Shown: piece by piece, positions 43,801-53,400 of the stretch | Numbering within the stretch: position 1 is the stretch's first letter | Layout of the letters: each line of letters opens with the position of its first letter | Source: an uncultured Bacteroidaceae bacterium | Lineage (GTDB): Bacteria > Bacteroidota > Bacteroidia > Bacteroidales > Bacteroidaceae | Reading direction: 5' to 3' | NCBI GenBank assembly: GCA_905234605.1 | Contig: CAJOIE010000013.1 | Span: 1 to 64,000 of the forward strand | Length of the DNA stretch: 64,000 nucleotides | The notes under the pieces: model-generated | The model's database searches: none | Told to the model about the DNA's origin: nothing | Seen by the model: only the letters and a program-made list of their open reading frames with translations | Made by a program: the position numbers and the translations under genes

Positions 43801-44454
43801 ATACAGGCGGACGACGTGTGGATGAACCGCGAGAAAGGCATACCCATCAGAAAGGTGAGGCTGTCTGCCACCACCGTGACACGCCCGATGCACATCCGGC
43901 AGCAGCGCGACCCGTCGCGCCACCCCTACAAGCAGCACTACCACGTGATGAACGACCGCAACTACCTCATGGCAATATATATAGGCGAGAACAGCAGAGG
44001 CAAGGAGAAAAGGGAGTTTGAGCTCGTCAGCTGCATGGATGCAGCCACACACTACCGCCGCAGCAACGACCGGACATACGGCCTCGTGCCGCAGACCAGC
44101 CCCGAGAACAACTACCCGCTGGCATACTGTCTCAAGATAGGAACAATGGTGCTGCTCTATGAGCGCACACCCGAGGAAGTGTGGGACCTCGACAAGGCGC
44201 AGCTGACACGCAGACTATATAAGGTGACGGGGCTGTCGTCGATGGTGGTAGGTGGGAATGCATACGGCACTATTGAAATGACATTCCATCAGGAGGCACG
44301 TATGAGCACCGACTTAAAGGCAAAGAACGGTGCATATCAATCGGGCGAAGCATTACGTGCACGCATCAAGATGCTGCACACCCAGTTCAAGGCACTCACC
44401 CGCGGCGTCGACTTCGAGCTCAACGACCTTGGAGAGATAAGGAGGCTGATATGA
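40837..44454 (+). CDS. cas9: CRISPR-associated endonuclease Cas9, type II-C
   Basis: 1205 residues from ATG at 40837 (MERILGIDTGTNSLGWAIVE); an in-frame start at 40777 lies in the promoter. RuvC-I has Asp8; the Arg-rich bridge helix is about 50-85 (AERTEHRAQRRTYWRRKVRK); RuvC-II is VNIEFARELN with Glu592; HNH is YDIEHTIPRS with His680 and MHFNREVK downstream; RuvC-III is NHAHHCIDAVTIAC with His843/844 and Asp847. All nuclease residues are therefore present. Size and the cas9-cas1-cas2 order without cas4 or csn2 indicate II-C. cas1 overlaps its stop by 4 bp. Base composition resembles the flanking genes. Confidence 0.97.
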   Translation: MERILGIDTGTNSLGWAIVEREGDECRLVERGVNIFAEGVKMEKGNEKSKAAERTEHRAQRRTYWRRKVRKVRLLTILTKHHLCPPLEGDALREWRQGGAYPSDEAFLAWQRTEDKDGVNPYRFRHICLTQRLDLTDLTQRYMLGRALYHLNQRRGFLSNRKDAADGEESGKVKTGISELSQAMKAAGCRYLGDYFYQLYERGEHIRRRYTARNEHYLAEFEAICERQQIDDDLRRELRRAIFTQRPLRSQRATVGTCTFEPSKPRLALSHPLYEEFRLWQFVNNIRIETPYEAGMRPLSATEVEAIVPLFKRKSKRTFPFEDIAKKLSTGKNNYCYYKDSVQRQFRFNYAMDTQVSGCPVTAQLEDIFGTPWVDKAAEVYTLSAGKTRLQVMNDVWHALFAFTDDDHLRQFASERLQLSGDKLQAFVGIQPPQGYASLSLKAIRKILPYMRDQRLRYSHAVFLANLCEVVPRHLWEVEQSRQAVIETVVAAMEAHAAMEDGERGLEQCVKDVLTARFGATEQVLKKLYHPSMTDLYPRRRPDDVGLYQLGSPRTGSVRNPMAMHSLFRLRKVVNMLLREGKIDADTTVNIEFARELNDANRRKAIKEWQTQQETKHSQARESIRQLYREQCHADIDPTADDDVRKYLLWEEQEHRCLYTGESIAVSDFLGPNPRYDIEHTIPRSAGGDTTMANLTLCSMHFNREVKRTKLPSQLANHAEILQRIDLWRERAEKLSSQIRKLRGSAASTKEAKDTVIQKRHRLVLERDYWRGKHERFCMTTVPEGFARRQGPDNSVISRYARLYLRSVFRHVYIVKGIATADFRKLWGIQEKDTAKQRDNHAHHCIDAVTIACIGKEQYARLAEYYHADEEHRMHGLAKPHFPKPWPAFAEDMKHLADELLIAHYTQDNMAKHTRRRASGSIAEGDTARAPLHQDTYYGAIMRDGELKYVVRKPLDALADADVDKIVDEAVAQHVRQAISRHGSLRKAIQADDVWMNREKGIPIRKVRLSATTVTRPMHIRQQRDPSRHPYKQHYHVMNDRNYLMAIYIGENSRGKEKREFELVSCMDAATHYRRSNDRTYGLVPQTSPENNYPLAYCLKIGTMVLLYERTPEEVWDLDKAQLTRRLYKVTGLSSMVVGGNAYGTIEMTFHQEARMSTDLKAKNGAYQSGEALRARIKMLHTQFKALTRGVDFELNDLGEIRRLI

Positions 44455-45343
44455 TGAAGCAGACACTGGTCTTCACCTATCCGGCATCGCTCTCGCTGCG
44501 CGACAGCCAGCTGGTGATAGACATCAAGGAGAGCTCTCAGGTGGTGACACGCCCCATAGAGGACATAGGCGTCATAGTGGTGGAGAACCAGACGGTGCGC
44601 ATGACAGTGCCGCTGCTGGGTGCCCTGACCGACAATAATGTGGCCGTGGTCTTCTGCGATGCCAGGCCATGCCGCACAGCATGCTCATGCCACTCGAGGG
44701 CAACGCCACGCAGCAGGAGAGCTACCGCTGTCAGCTCGAAGCGTCGGAGCCCACGCGCAAGCGCGCATGGCAGCAAGTGGTGGAGAGCAAGATACGCAAC
44801 CAGGCAGCATTGCTGACCAGCATCGGCATGGACGGCGGCCTGCTCAAGCCATACTACACGAATGTGCGCTCGGGCGACACCGACAACCGCGAGGGAGCAG
44901 CGTCGCGCATATACTGGAGCACACTCTTCGGCAAAGGCTTCCGCCGTGAGCGCGACGGCGCACCGCCCAACAATATGCTCAACTACGGCTACGCCATACT
45001 CCGTGCCGCTGTGGCACGCGCGCTGATAGGCTCGGGGCTATACCCCGCCTTCGGCATATTCCACCGCAACCGCTACAACGCTTTCCCGCTGGCCGACGAC
45101 ATGATGGAGCCATACCGCCCCTTTGTCGACGAGATAGTCTATCGCTTGCATATAGACGGTGCAGCCGATGAGCTCACGCGCGACATCAAGGCCCAGCTGC
45201 TGCACATCCTGTTCGCAGACGTAAGAATGGGCACCGTGCGACGTCCGCTCGAGGTGGCACTGACCATGACCACGGCATCGCTGCTCAAGATGTTCAAGGG
45301 CGAGACAGCCAGGCTGTCGTTGCCTGCAATGGCTGCGTCATGA
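44451..45343 (+). pseudogene. cas1: CRISPR integrase Cas1, interrupted by a one-base frameshift
   Basis: Frame 1 (ATG 44451 or 44454) gives the N-terminal beta domain of Cas1 up to NNVAVVFCDAR, then drifts into unrelated sequence and stops at 44816. The rest of Cas1 continues in another frame from about 44666 (MPHSMLMPLEGNATQQESYR) to 45343. One extra base near 44666-44668 would restore the normal junction, giving about 298 residues. The catalytic residues all lie in the second part: Glu in NREGAASRIYW, His in FGIFHRNRYN, Glu in DDMMEPYRPF, corresponding to about 148, 205 and 220 in the restored protein. No slippery heptamer is visible. ATG 44669 could allow a C-terminal fragment. Confidence 0.88.
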
Positions 45344-45681
45344 CAGAATATTGCCTGAATGCATATCGCATCATGTGGCTGTTCGTGTTCTTCGACCTTC
45401 CCGTCGTAACCAAGAAAGAGCGAAAGGTGGCGGCGCAGTTCCGCAAGAGCCTCATGAAGGACGGCTTCACTATGCTGCAATACTCTGTCTACATACGCCA
45501 TTGTGCATCAGGAGAAAGTCAGGCCGTGCACACACGGCGCGTCAAGGCCAGCCTGCCAGAGACAGGAATGGTGAGCATACTCAGCGTAACCGATAAGCAG
45601 TATGGCAACATCATCAACTATTGGGGAAAGACAAAAAAGGCAGAACACATAGCAGAACCCTTGCAACTGGAGTTTTTTTAA
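45340..45681 (+). CDS. cas2: CRISPR-associated protein Cas2
   Basis: 113 residues (MTEYCLNAYRIMWLFVFFDL). The ferredoxin-like fold start WLFVFFDLPVVTKKERK carries the conserved Asp; QYSVYIRHC and GMVSILSVTDKQYGNI follow. Cas2 dimer bridges two Cas1 dimers during spacer integration. Its ATG overlaps the cas1 stop (ATGA), so it depends on translation of the broken cas1 for coupling. Confidence 0.95.
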   Translation: MTEYCLNAYRIMWLFVFFDLPVVTKKERKVAAQFRKSLMKDGFTMLQYSVYIRHCASGESQAVHTRRVKASLPETGMVSILSVTDKQYGNIINYWGKTKKAEHIAEPLQLEFF

Positions 45682-45773
45682 TATCTTCGCACCCAGAAAC
45701 CATACACATCAACCACTTCCTGAACGTAGCTTCCAAGCTAACAGCTTGATTTACCACACTCTACACCACTTAG
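45661..45773 (+). promoter_or_regulatory. CRISPR leader with candidate promoter
   Basis: TTG at 45661, 18-bp spacer, TATCTTCG at 45682-45689 overlap the end of cas2 and would start a plus-strand pre-crRNA about 80 bp before the first repeat, matching the crRNA orientation implied by the tracrRNA. The remaining leader is A/T-richer than the genes around it and contains a short AAGCTaacAGCTT inverted repeat. Confidence 0.5.
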
Positions 45774-47825
45774 GTTGTGGTTTGATGTAGGAACACAGAC
45801 TTATACACCGGCTGACGCTCCAACGGCTGCTTGCTCTCCGTTGTGGTTTGATGTAGGAACACAGACTTATACACCTGGATGTTGGTGTTAGCATCGTTCA
45901 TTTGGGTTGTGGTTTGATGTAGGAACACAGACTTATACACCTAGCTCAGAGATAGTATCACGTCCTCGCTCGTTGTGGTTTGATGTAGGAACACAGACTT
46001 ATACTCTTCTTCGCGTTGTGGTTTGATGTAGGAACACAGACTTATACACCTTATACCGAAATATCGTTATATCGACTTCCGTTGTGGTTTGATGTAGGAA
46101 CACAGACTTATACACCCTCAGGGCTGAGCTCGCTAACCAAGGCATCGTTGTGGTTTGATGTAGGAACACAGACTTATACACCACACAGACATCACGCATA
46201 CGCATGGCGACAGTTGTGGTTTGATGTAGGAACACAGACTTATACACCGAGCTCGGCCTCCTCCAAGATAAGCAGGTTGTTGTGGTTTGATGTAGGAACA
46301 CAGACTTATACACCTTACCTAAAGGCATATTGTAGTGGTATATGTTGTGGTTTGATGTAGGAACACAGACTTATACACCAGAATACCATAGCGGCCGGGA
46401 ACATCGCGTGTTGTGGTTTGATGTAGGAACACAGACTTATACACCTGAAGAATGATATGTCAGAGTTCCTGAAATGTTGTGGTTTGATGTAGGAACACAG
46501 ACTTATACACCACTGGAATAGCATGTCCTCTCAGATACAGCGTTGTGGTTTGATGTAGGAACACAGACTTATACACCTCAATAACGGAATACTGCTCGTC
46601 CATGTCAGTTGTGGTTTGATGTAGGAACACAGACTTATACACCTCATGTTTCTGTTTTTTTACAGAATTGAGGTTGTGGTTTGATGTAGGAACACAGACT
46701 TATACACCAGCCATAACTTTAATTGTTTTAAGTTGTTTGTTGTGGTTTGATGTAGGAACACAGACTTATACACCTGAGGCACCATGTGGGAGCACCGTCG
46801 ATTTGTTGTGGTTTGATGTAGGAACACAGACTTATACACCATTTCTAATCCTCTCAATTCTTTCAAAGAGTTGTGGTTTGATGTAGGAACACAGACTTAT
46901 ACACCGATGCCATATTATTTGAAAATTATAGGTTAGTTGTGGTTTGATGTAGGAACACAGACTTATACACCTCTCGCTGTTTGTCAAATTTGCGTACTTC
47001 AGTTGTGGTTTGATGTAGGAACACAGACTTATACACCTCATAGTTTATCCCTTCAGTTTGCAGAAGGTTGTGGTTTGATGTAGGAACACAGACTTATACA
47101 CCCAAGTGCAGACAGACGGCTCAACTGTTTTAGTTGTGGTTTGATGTAGGAACACAGACTTATACACCAAAACTGATGGCTTGTGAACTTACCTCTTGTT
47201 GTGGTTTGATGTAGGAACACAGACTTATACACCTGCGTATCTCTGCGTATTTCTGCGTGACCTGTTGTGGTTTGATGTAGGAACACAGACTTATACACCC
47301 AAACAACCGAAAACAATATGAAACTGAACGTTGTGGTTTGATGTAGGAACACAGACTTATACACCGGAACGTAGGCCGTTTCAAATACGGCACAGTTGTG
47401 GTTTGATGTAGGAACACAGACTTATACACCGGCGACTGCACGAATGGTGGCGTGACATCGGTTGTGGTTTGATGTAGGAACACAGACTTATACACCAAAA
47501 AATTAAAAATCAATCACTTAAAAACAGTTGTGGTTTGATGTAGGAACACAGACTTATACACCATTATTCATGTACTCATTTTTGCGTGCCATGTTGTGGT
47601 TTGATGTAGGAACACAGACTTATACACCCCGGAAGGAAGAAGCCAAGGCACGCCGCAAGTTGTGGTTTGATGTAGGAACACAGACTTATACACCTTCTCG
47701 TCGGGGGGGTACCCCCCCGAACCGTTGTGGTTTGATGTAGGAACACAGACTTATACACCTCTATATCGCGGCTGCCAGCGTATTGATTAGTTGTGGTTTG
47801 ATGTAGGAACACAGACTTATACACC
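45774..47825 (+). CRISPR. Type II-C CRISPR array, 32 repeats and 31 spacers
   Basis: A 36-bp repeat beginning GTTGTGGTTTGATGTAGGAA and ending ACTTATACACC. Thirty-one copies are identical over the full 36 bp, including the last. Spacers: 23 of 30 nt, 7 of 29 nt, and one of 10 nt. Unit 4 is aberrant: its repeat (45972-46004) lacks the last 3 bases and its spacer (46005-46014) has 10 nt, a 23-bp deletion across the junction. I saw no duplicated spacers. The 5' half of the repeat pairs with the predicted tracrRNA. Confidence 0.99.
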
Positions 47826-48182
47826 GAAAGGTGAAATCTAAAGATGATTGTTTAACTATTAAGACTGAAAGCATTATGAACATCATCTGTATCTCACAGC
47901 TGCCGTGCTGGCTGAAGGGTTAGCAGGCTGACACGAAGGAGCCCCATGGTTTGAGCCATGGGGCTTTTTGTCAACTGCTTAAACGGCTTTTGTATGGGTC
48001 TACATGCAGGTGTGTGTGTGTGTCCGGTCGGTTTTTCGTCGGTGCACGATGGCTCGTGCGGGGCTGTCTGCGGGATTGCCGGAGGGCTGTGCCTGCTGCC
48101 TGCCTTGTGGCGCACGGCCTTGCCTGCCGCGGCGGCGGGTGTGGGACCAGGGTGTGCCGCAGGGTGTGTGCGGCGGGCGGGG
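47826..48182. other. Gap between the CRISPR array and the GH92 gene
   Basis: About 115 bp of A/T-richer sequence follow the last repeat, then the terminator at 47940. The remaining 210 bp are G/C-rich with a GT-rich patch (about 48010-48022) and no supported gene. Confidence 0.5.
47940..47969 (+). terminator. Strong terminator downstream of the CRISPR array
   Basis: AGCCCCATGG and CCATGGGGCT form a perfect 10-bp stem around TTTGAG, followed by TTTTT. Only the plus strand has the T-run, so it probably ends the pre-crRNA. Confidence 0.9.
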
Positions 48183-50423
48183 CTACTCGTCCATGTAGAG
48201 GTCGAGCGTGCCGCCGGCCATTATGTCGGCGTGACGGACGATGCGTGCCGCGCCGAGTGTGCGGCCGGCGAGCGTGGCGCGCCGTATGTGTGTCGCGCGG
48301 GGGGTGCGGCGGTGTGTGCGTATGGTGAAGGTGCGGCCGCGGCCCACATGGAGTGTGGCCTCGCTCACGAGGGGTGAGCCCAGCACGTAGCGGCCGCCGC
48401 AGGGTTCCACCTGATAGAGGCCGAGGGCGGAGAGGATGTACCAGGCGGACATCTGGCCTGCGTCTTCGTTGCCGCAGAGGCCGTCGGGGCCGTCGGTGTA
48501 TAGCTCTTGCATGATGCGCTGCACGAGTGTCTCGGTGCGTCGGGGCTGCCCGAGCATGGCATAGAGGTAGGCGATGTGGTGCGACGGCTCGTTGCCGTGT
48601 GCATACTGGCCTATGAGGCCGGTGATGTCGGGGTCGGCATCGGGGCCCGGCTCCGACGGTGCGGCGAAGAGGCTGTCGAGCCGCTGCAGTGCGACTCCGT
48701 TGCCGCCGAGCAGCGCGGCGAGCCCTTCCACGTCGTGCGGCACGAGCCAGAGGTACTGCCACGGGGTGCCCTCGGTGTAGCCGGGGCTCTGGTGGGATGG
48801 GTTGAAGCCGTGGGTGGTGGCGAAGCGGCCTTGGCTGTCGCGCGGACGCAGATAGCCCACGCGCTCGTCGTAGAGGTGGCGGTAGCCTGAGGCGAGCTTG
48901 GCGAAGCGGGCGGCGAGGCTGTCCTGGCCGTGTATGGCACGGCCCACCTGGGCGGCAGCCCAGCAGGCGAGCATGTACTCGAGCGACATGGAGAGTGAGC
49001 CCGGGTGGTGGTCGGAGGCGACATAGCCCAGACGCTGCATGTCGTCGAGGCCGCGCTCGTCGCTGAGCAGGCTCTGCGTGATGGCTTGCCACACGCGGGT
49101 GGTGTCGGTGGTGTAGCCTTTGAGCAGCAGGTCGGCCAGCACGGGCACGGCCGGACAGCCGACCATGCAGTTGGTCTCTTGCGACATGAGGTGCCACACG
49201 GGCAGCTTGCCTTGCTCGCTGAAGATGCGGAGGTAGGTCTCGGCCACGGAGGGCATCATCTCGGGCAGGATGATGGTGGAGAGCGGTGCGGCGGCGCGAT
49301 AGGTGTCCCAGAGCGAGAGTGTGGTGAGGTAGGTGGTGCCGTCGGCTCCGAAGGGCCAGGCGAAGCCGTCGCGGCCATCGTCCTGCGGCGGCTGTCCGCA
49401 GTGCAGGCGGCGGACCTTGTTGTCGGCACCGCGCCAGTCGCCGTTCTCGTCGTCCCATGTCTGCGGGGCCATCATGAAGTGGTACATGGCGGTGTAGAAG
49501 ATGCGCCGGTCGCGTGCGCTGCTGAAGGTGGCCTGCACGCGGCCGAGGTTGCGGTTCCATTGCTCGTCGGCCTCGCAGCGCATGGCGTCGAAGGTCATGT
49601 ATGGTCCCACCATGTTCTGCATGGCACCTGCCTCTGAGACGGGGCTCAGGGCTATGGTCACGGTGAGCGGCTCGGCGGATGGCTCAAAGAGGAGTTGATA
49701 GTAGCAGCTGCCCGTATCGTCCTCCAGCATGTCGAGCACGGGGCGTGAGAAGCGCATGGCGAAGTAGCAGTGCTGCTCGCGGGCCCACCCGTGGCTTATG
49801 CGGAAGCCCACGCAGGTGGAGTCGTCCGTCATGGTAAGGCGTGCGCAGCTCATGCGGTCGCCCACACCGTTCACCAGGTCTACCACGAGGCGGTTCTCCG
49901 CGGCGCGGTCGGGGTATGTGATGCGGTACATGGCATTACGGCGGTTGGCTGTTATTTCCGTGCGTATGTAGTGTCGCGCCTCGGCGGCAGAGGCCTTGCG
50001 GTCTGTGCCGAGCAGCACGCTGTAGTAGCCAGGGCGCATCTCCTCGTTGTCGTGGCAGTAGGGTGTGGCCAGCCCCTCGCGGGAGAGGCTGTAGCTGCCG
50101 TCGGCAAAGGGCATGATGGCCACGTCGCCAAGGTCGGAGCATCCTGTGCCGCTGAGGTGTGTCTGGGCGAAGCCTACGATGCGCGTGCCGCTGTAGTGAT
50201 AGCCGGAACACCAGTCCCAGCCTGTCTCTGACTGTGTGGGTCCTGCGGTTACCATGCCGAAGGGCACGTTGGCACCCACGAACACATGGCCATGAAGGCC
50301 TGTGCCGATGCGCGGGTCTACATATTGCGTGAGGCTCTGCGCCGTGGCGGCAGGGGCGTGGAGTGTCGCTGAGCAGAGCAGGCACAGTGCGTGGAGTGTG
50401 TGCCGGCGGTGTGATGTCTTCAT
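48183..50423 (-). CDS. Alpha-mannosidase, GH92 family
   Basis: 746 residues from ATG at 50423 (MKTSHRRHTLHALCLLCSAT). Signal peptide ends near APAATAQS at about residue 30. Typical GH92 segments: YVDPRIGTGLHGHVFVGANV, FAQTHLSGTGCSDLGDV, ETNCMVGCPAVPVLAD, NEPSHHIAYLYAMLGQP and GNEDAGQMSAWYILSALGLY near the end, which includes the acidic residues of the calcium-dependent active site. These enzymes trim alpha-mannose from N-glycans; the linkage preference cannot be read. It lies 61 bp downstream of the GT2-DUF4922-SpoIID gene, probably one operon. Confidence 0.94.
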   Translation of the reverse strand: MKTSHRRHTLHALCLLCSATLHAPAATAQSLTQYVDPRIGTGLHGHVFVGANVPFGMVTAGPTQSETGWDWCSGYHYSGTRIVGFAQTHLSGTGCSDLGDVAIMPFADGSYSLSREGLATPYCHDNEEMRPGYYSVLLGTDRKASAAEARHYIRTEITANRRNAMYRITYPDRAAENRLVVDLVNGVGDRMSCARLTMTDDSTCVGFRISHGWAREQHCYFAMRFSRPVLDMLEDDTGSCYYQLLFEPSAEPLTVTIALSPVSEAGAMQNMVGPYMTFDAMRCEADEQWNRNLGRVQATFSSARDRRIFYTAMYHFMMAPQTWDDENGDWRGADNKVRRLHCGQPPQDDGRDGFAWPFGADGTTYLTTLSLWDTYRAAAPLSTIILPEMMPSVAETYLRIFSEQGKLPVWHLMSQETNCMVGCPAVPVLADLLLKGYTTDTTRVWQAITQSLLSDERGLDDMQRLGYVASDHHPGSLSMSLEYMLACWAAAQVGRAIHGQDSLAARFAKLASGYRHLYDERVGYLRPRDSQGRFATTHGFNPSHQSPGYTEGTPWQYLWLVPHDVEGLAALLGGNGVALQRLDSLFAAPSEPGPDADPDITGLIGQYAHGNEPSHHIAYLYAMLGQPRRTETLVQRIMQELYTDGPDGLCGNEDAGQMSAWYILSALGLYQVEPCGGRYVLGSPLVSEATLHVGRGRTFTIRTHRRTPRATHIRRATLAGRTLGAARIVRHADIMAGGTLDLYMDE

Positions 50424-50484
50424 GTCGTGGAGTGGTTGGGTGGTGGAGTAGTGCCGTGCCTGTGGGGGCTGCATCGGGCACGTC

Positions 50485-53400
50485 TCAGTAGAGTCTGGTT
50501 ATGTCGGTGCCGCGATAGTAGTGGCGCAGGATGTCGGCGTAGGCGAAGCCTTTCTCGCCCATCGCCGCGGCTCCTATCTGGCACAGTCCTACGCCGTGGC
50601 CCCATCCGCGGCCGTGCAGGCGGAAGGCGGCGGGCACGCCGTCGGCCGAGAGGCCGATGCGTTCCACCTCGAAGGCGGCACTCTTGAGGTGTGTGCTGCT
50701 CAGTGCAGAACGTATCTCGAGTTCCTTGCCTATGTCGAAGCTGCGCTGCGCGCCCACTATGCGCAGCAGCGATATGCGTCCGCCTGGCCCGCGGCGCAGG
50801 GGCTGCAGGTCGCGTATGGGCCCCATGTCGATGTGCAGCCGCGCGCTGATGTGGTGCTGCACCTCTGCCTGTGTCAGTGTCTGCTGCCAGCGGTAGAAGT
50901 CGGTGGTCTCGCGGTCGTAGTCCACCAGCACGCTGGCGAGCGTGTGCGCGTCGTGGGTGTTGCAGTAGGGGTCGGCCACGCTCACGAGGTATGGCTTGTG
51001 CTCGTCCTGCCAGCATGTCTCGAACTCCTCGGTGCGTCCGCCGCAGCATTTGGAGAAGCGTGTGTCGCACACCTCGCCGTTATAGGTGAGCACGCATCCG
51101 CGCGTGGCCTCCACGGCCTCGGCCACGCGCGCGGCCGTGGCTCGCGTGATGCCCTGGTATCGCTGGCAGTGGTCGTCGGCGCAGACGTCGAAGATGGAGT
51201 GTGTCTCGGCATCCTGCCAGCGCACGAGCGAGTGGTCGGTCCGGCCCGAAGCGAAGAAGGCATGCTGCGCGGCGGCCTGCTGCCTGCGCTTCTCCATCTG
51301 TGCCAGCAGCCAGCTGCGGCTTATCACGGCGGCAGCCTTGAGGAACTCGACGGAGCACGTGGCGCTCATCTCCGAGCTTATCACGCTCTGTAGGTACTGT
51401 TCCACGTCGATGTCGTTGATGCACACTATCTGCTCCTCGTCGACCACGAGGCGCAGTGTGCCGCGGAAGGTCTGCCGCTCACGGCGTTCCCAGTGGAAGT
51501 TCTTGCCTATGGTGACGTCGTCGAGGGTGAAGCTTGCGTCGGGGTGTTCGGGCGTGAAGGTGAGCTGGCGGTACACCTGTCCGGCCCACAGCAGGCCTCC
51601 GTCGCTGTAGCTCACTTCCTGCCGTCCTTGCAGCGTGGTGCCCTTGGCGGCGAAGAGGCCGTGCAGCGTGAAGCTTAAGCTCCTGGCCGAGAGCAGCCCG
51701 ACGCTGACTGACCTGCCACTCCCTTCGCCCTCAGGAGAGGCGGCAGAGCCCGGAGGCTCCGGAGCGGTGGCTGTGGTGGCGCTCCCGCTTGCGGCTCGGA
51801 TGGTGCTCAGCTCTTCCTCGCTAAGGCTCACTTCGCGCAGGATGTCGGCAGCGCGTGCGGCCGTGATGCTGCTGAAGTCCTCTTCCCGCGGTGTGATGAT
51901 GAGGCCGCCCATGTCGAGCGCGCCAGGGCTGATGAGCAGCTGTCCGGCACCTGTGCCGTAGCAGTCGGGGCGGTGCTTCTTGCGCGGGAAGATGAGTGTC
52001 ACTGTCTCGTCGCGGCGGCTCTCGTCGCCTGCCTGCCGCCATGCAATGACGTTGATGCGCGGCTCGCTCTCACCCTCTGCGACGGGCAGAGCCTGATACA
52101 GGGGCCGGCACAGCAGGCTGTAGGTCTCTTCGGTGAGTGAGCGTATCACGAACACAGGGCACACATAGCCTTCCAGCATGAAGAGGCCGCTGCGCTCGCC
52201 CTCGCCCACATGGTCGGACATCTCTTGTTTCTCGGCAGGGGTGAGAGGGTAGAGCTTGCGCAGGCCTCTCTCGTAGAGGCTCCAGTCGCGCTCTATGGGC
52301 ACCACTCCCCTTGAGCCGGCTTGCAGATGCATGTGGTCGGGGCATGAGGCACCGCACATCGGGCCGTTGTAGAAGAATATGTGGTGTGGCATCGTCCATG
52401 CCAGTCGGCGCAGCGTGCCGAAGTGCTCCCTGATGCTCTGCGGCTTGTGGCGGCGTGTGGGTATGGTGAAGTGGCGCGGCAGTATGGGGTAGGGGTTCAC
52501 GAGCACTTGATAGTGGTGCTCGATCATCAGGGCGTGCTGCTGCGCGGGGCGGTTCTCGTCGCAGAGGAAGCAGGGCCGTGCCGCGATGTCGGCACTGGCT
52601 ATGCTGGCAGCCGTCGACACAATGCGTGCCGGGTTCCATTGTGCTGTGAGCTGTATGTCGTCGAGGCTCAGGCTGCGCTGCTGCACCTGCGAGTGCAGGG
52701 CCTCATAGCGTTGGCGGGCTGTGTGCCATTGCCGCAGTTCCTCGTCGAAGAAGGCGTCTGCGTCGGCCTCGGTGGTGTCGCGGCGCCATGAGCGGCGCAG
52801 TGCCTGCCGGGCACGAATCTCGGTGGTGCGCAGCTGGTCCTTGTAGAGGTTGTTGCGGTTCACGCGCTCGGTGCTCAGGGCGGCATCGCTGTTTCCCTCC
52901 CAGCGACGGCACAGGTATAGCTCGTCGAATATGCGGCCTATGCGGTAGCGACGGCTTATCATGAGGCCCAGGGCATAGTCCTCGCCATAGCTGGTGTTGG
53001 GCACCTCTGTCTGTCGGAGTATGGGTGTGTAGAACGCCCTTGGCGCGCCCAGCCCGTTGATGCGCAAGGCATTGTTGCGGCCGTTCTGTGCAGTCCATTC
53101 GCGGTGGTCTATGATGCCCGGCGGCAGCGTCTGCAGACGGAAGTCGGTCATGCGGTATGAGCCTATGACCATGGCAGCGTTCTGCTCGTAGAAAGTGTCC
53201 ACGATGCGCTGCAGCGTGGAGGCAGAGCTGTAGAGGTCGTCGGAGTCGAGCTGCACGGCGAAGCGTCCGCAGGCCTCATGGTGGATGGCCATGTTCCAGC
53301 AGCCGCCTATGCCCAGGTCGTCGCGCTCCGGACGGAGGTGCACGATGCGAGCGTCGGCAGCGGCCAGTGCCTCAATCTTCTCCGTGGTGCCGTCGGTGCT

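Noticed and set aside
44640-44700. Programmed ribosomal frameshift producing full-length Cas1
   Set aside because: No slippery heptamer or downstream stimulator is visible, and Cas1 genes are not known to use recoding. A plain indel is simpler.
45999-47824. Open frames repeating WFDVGTQTYTP or YKSVFLHQTTT
   Set aside because: These are translations of the CRISPR repeat, not genes.
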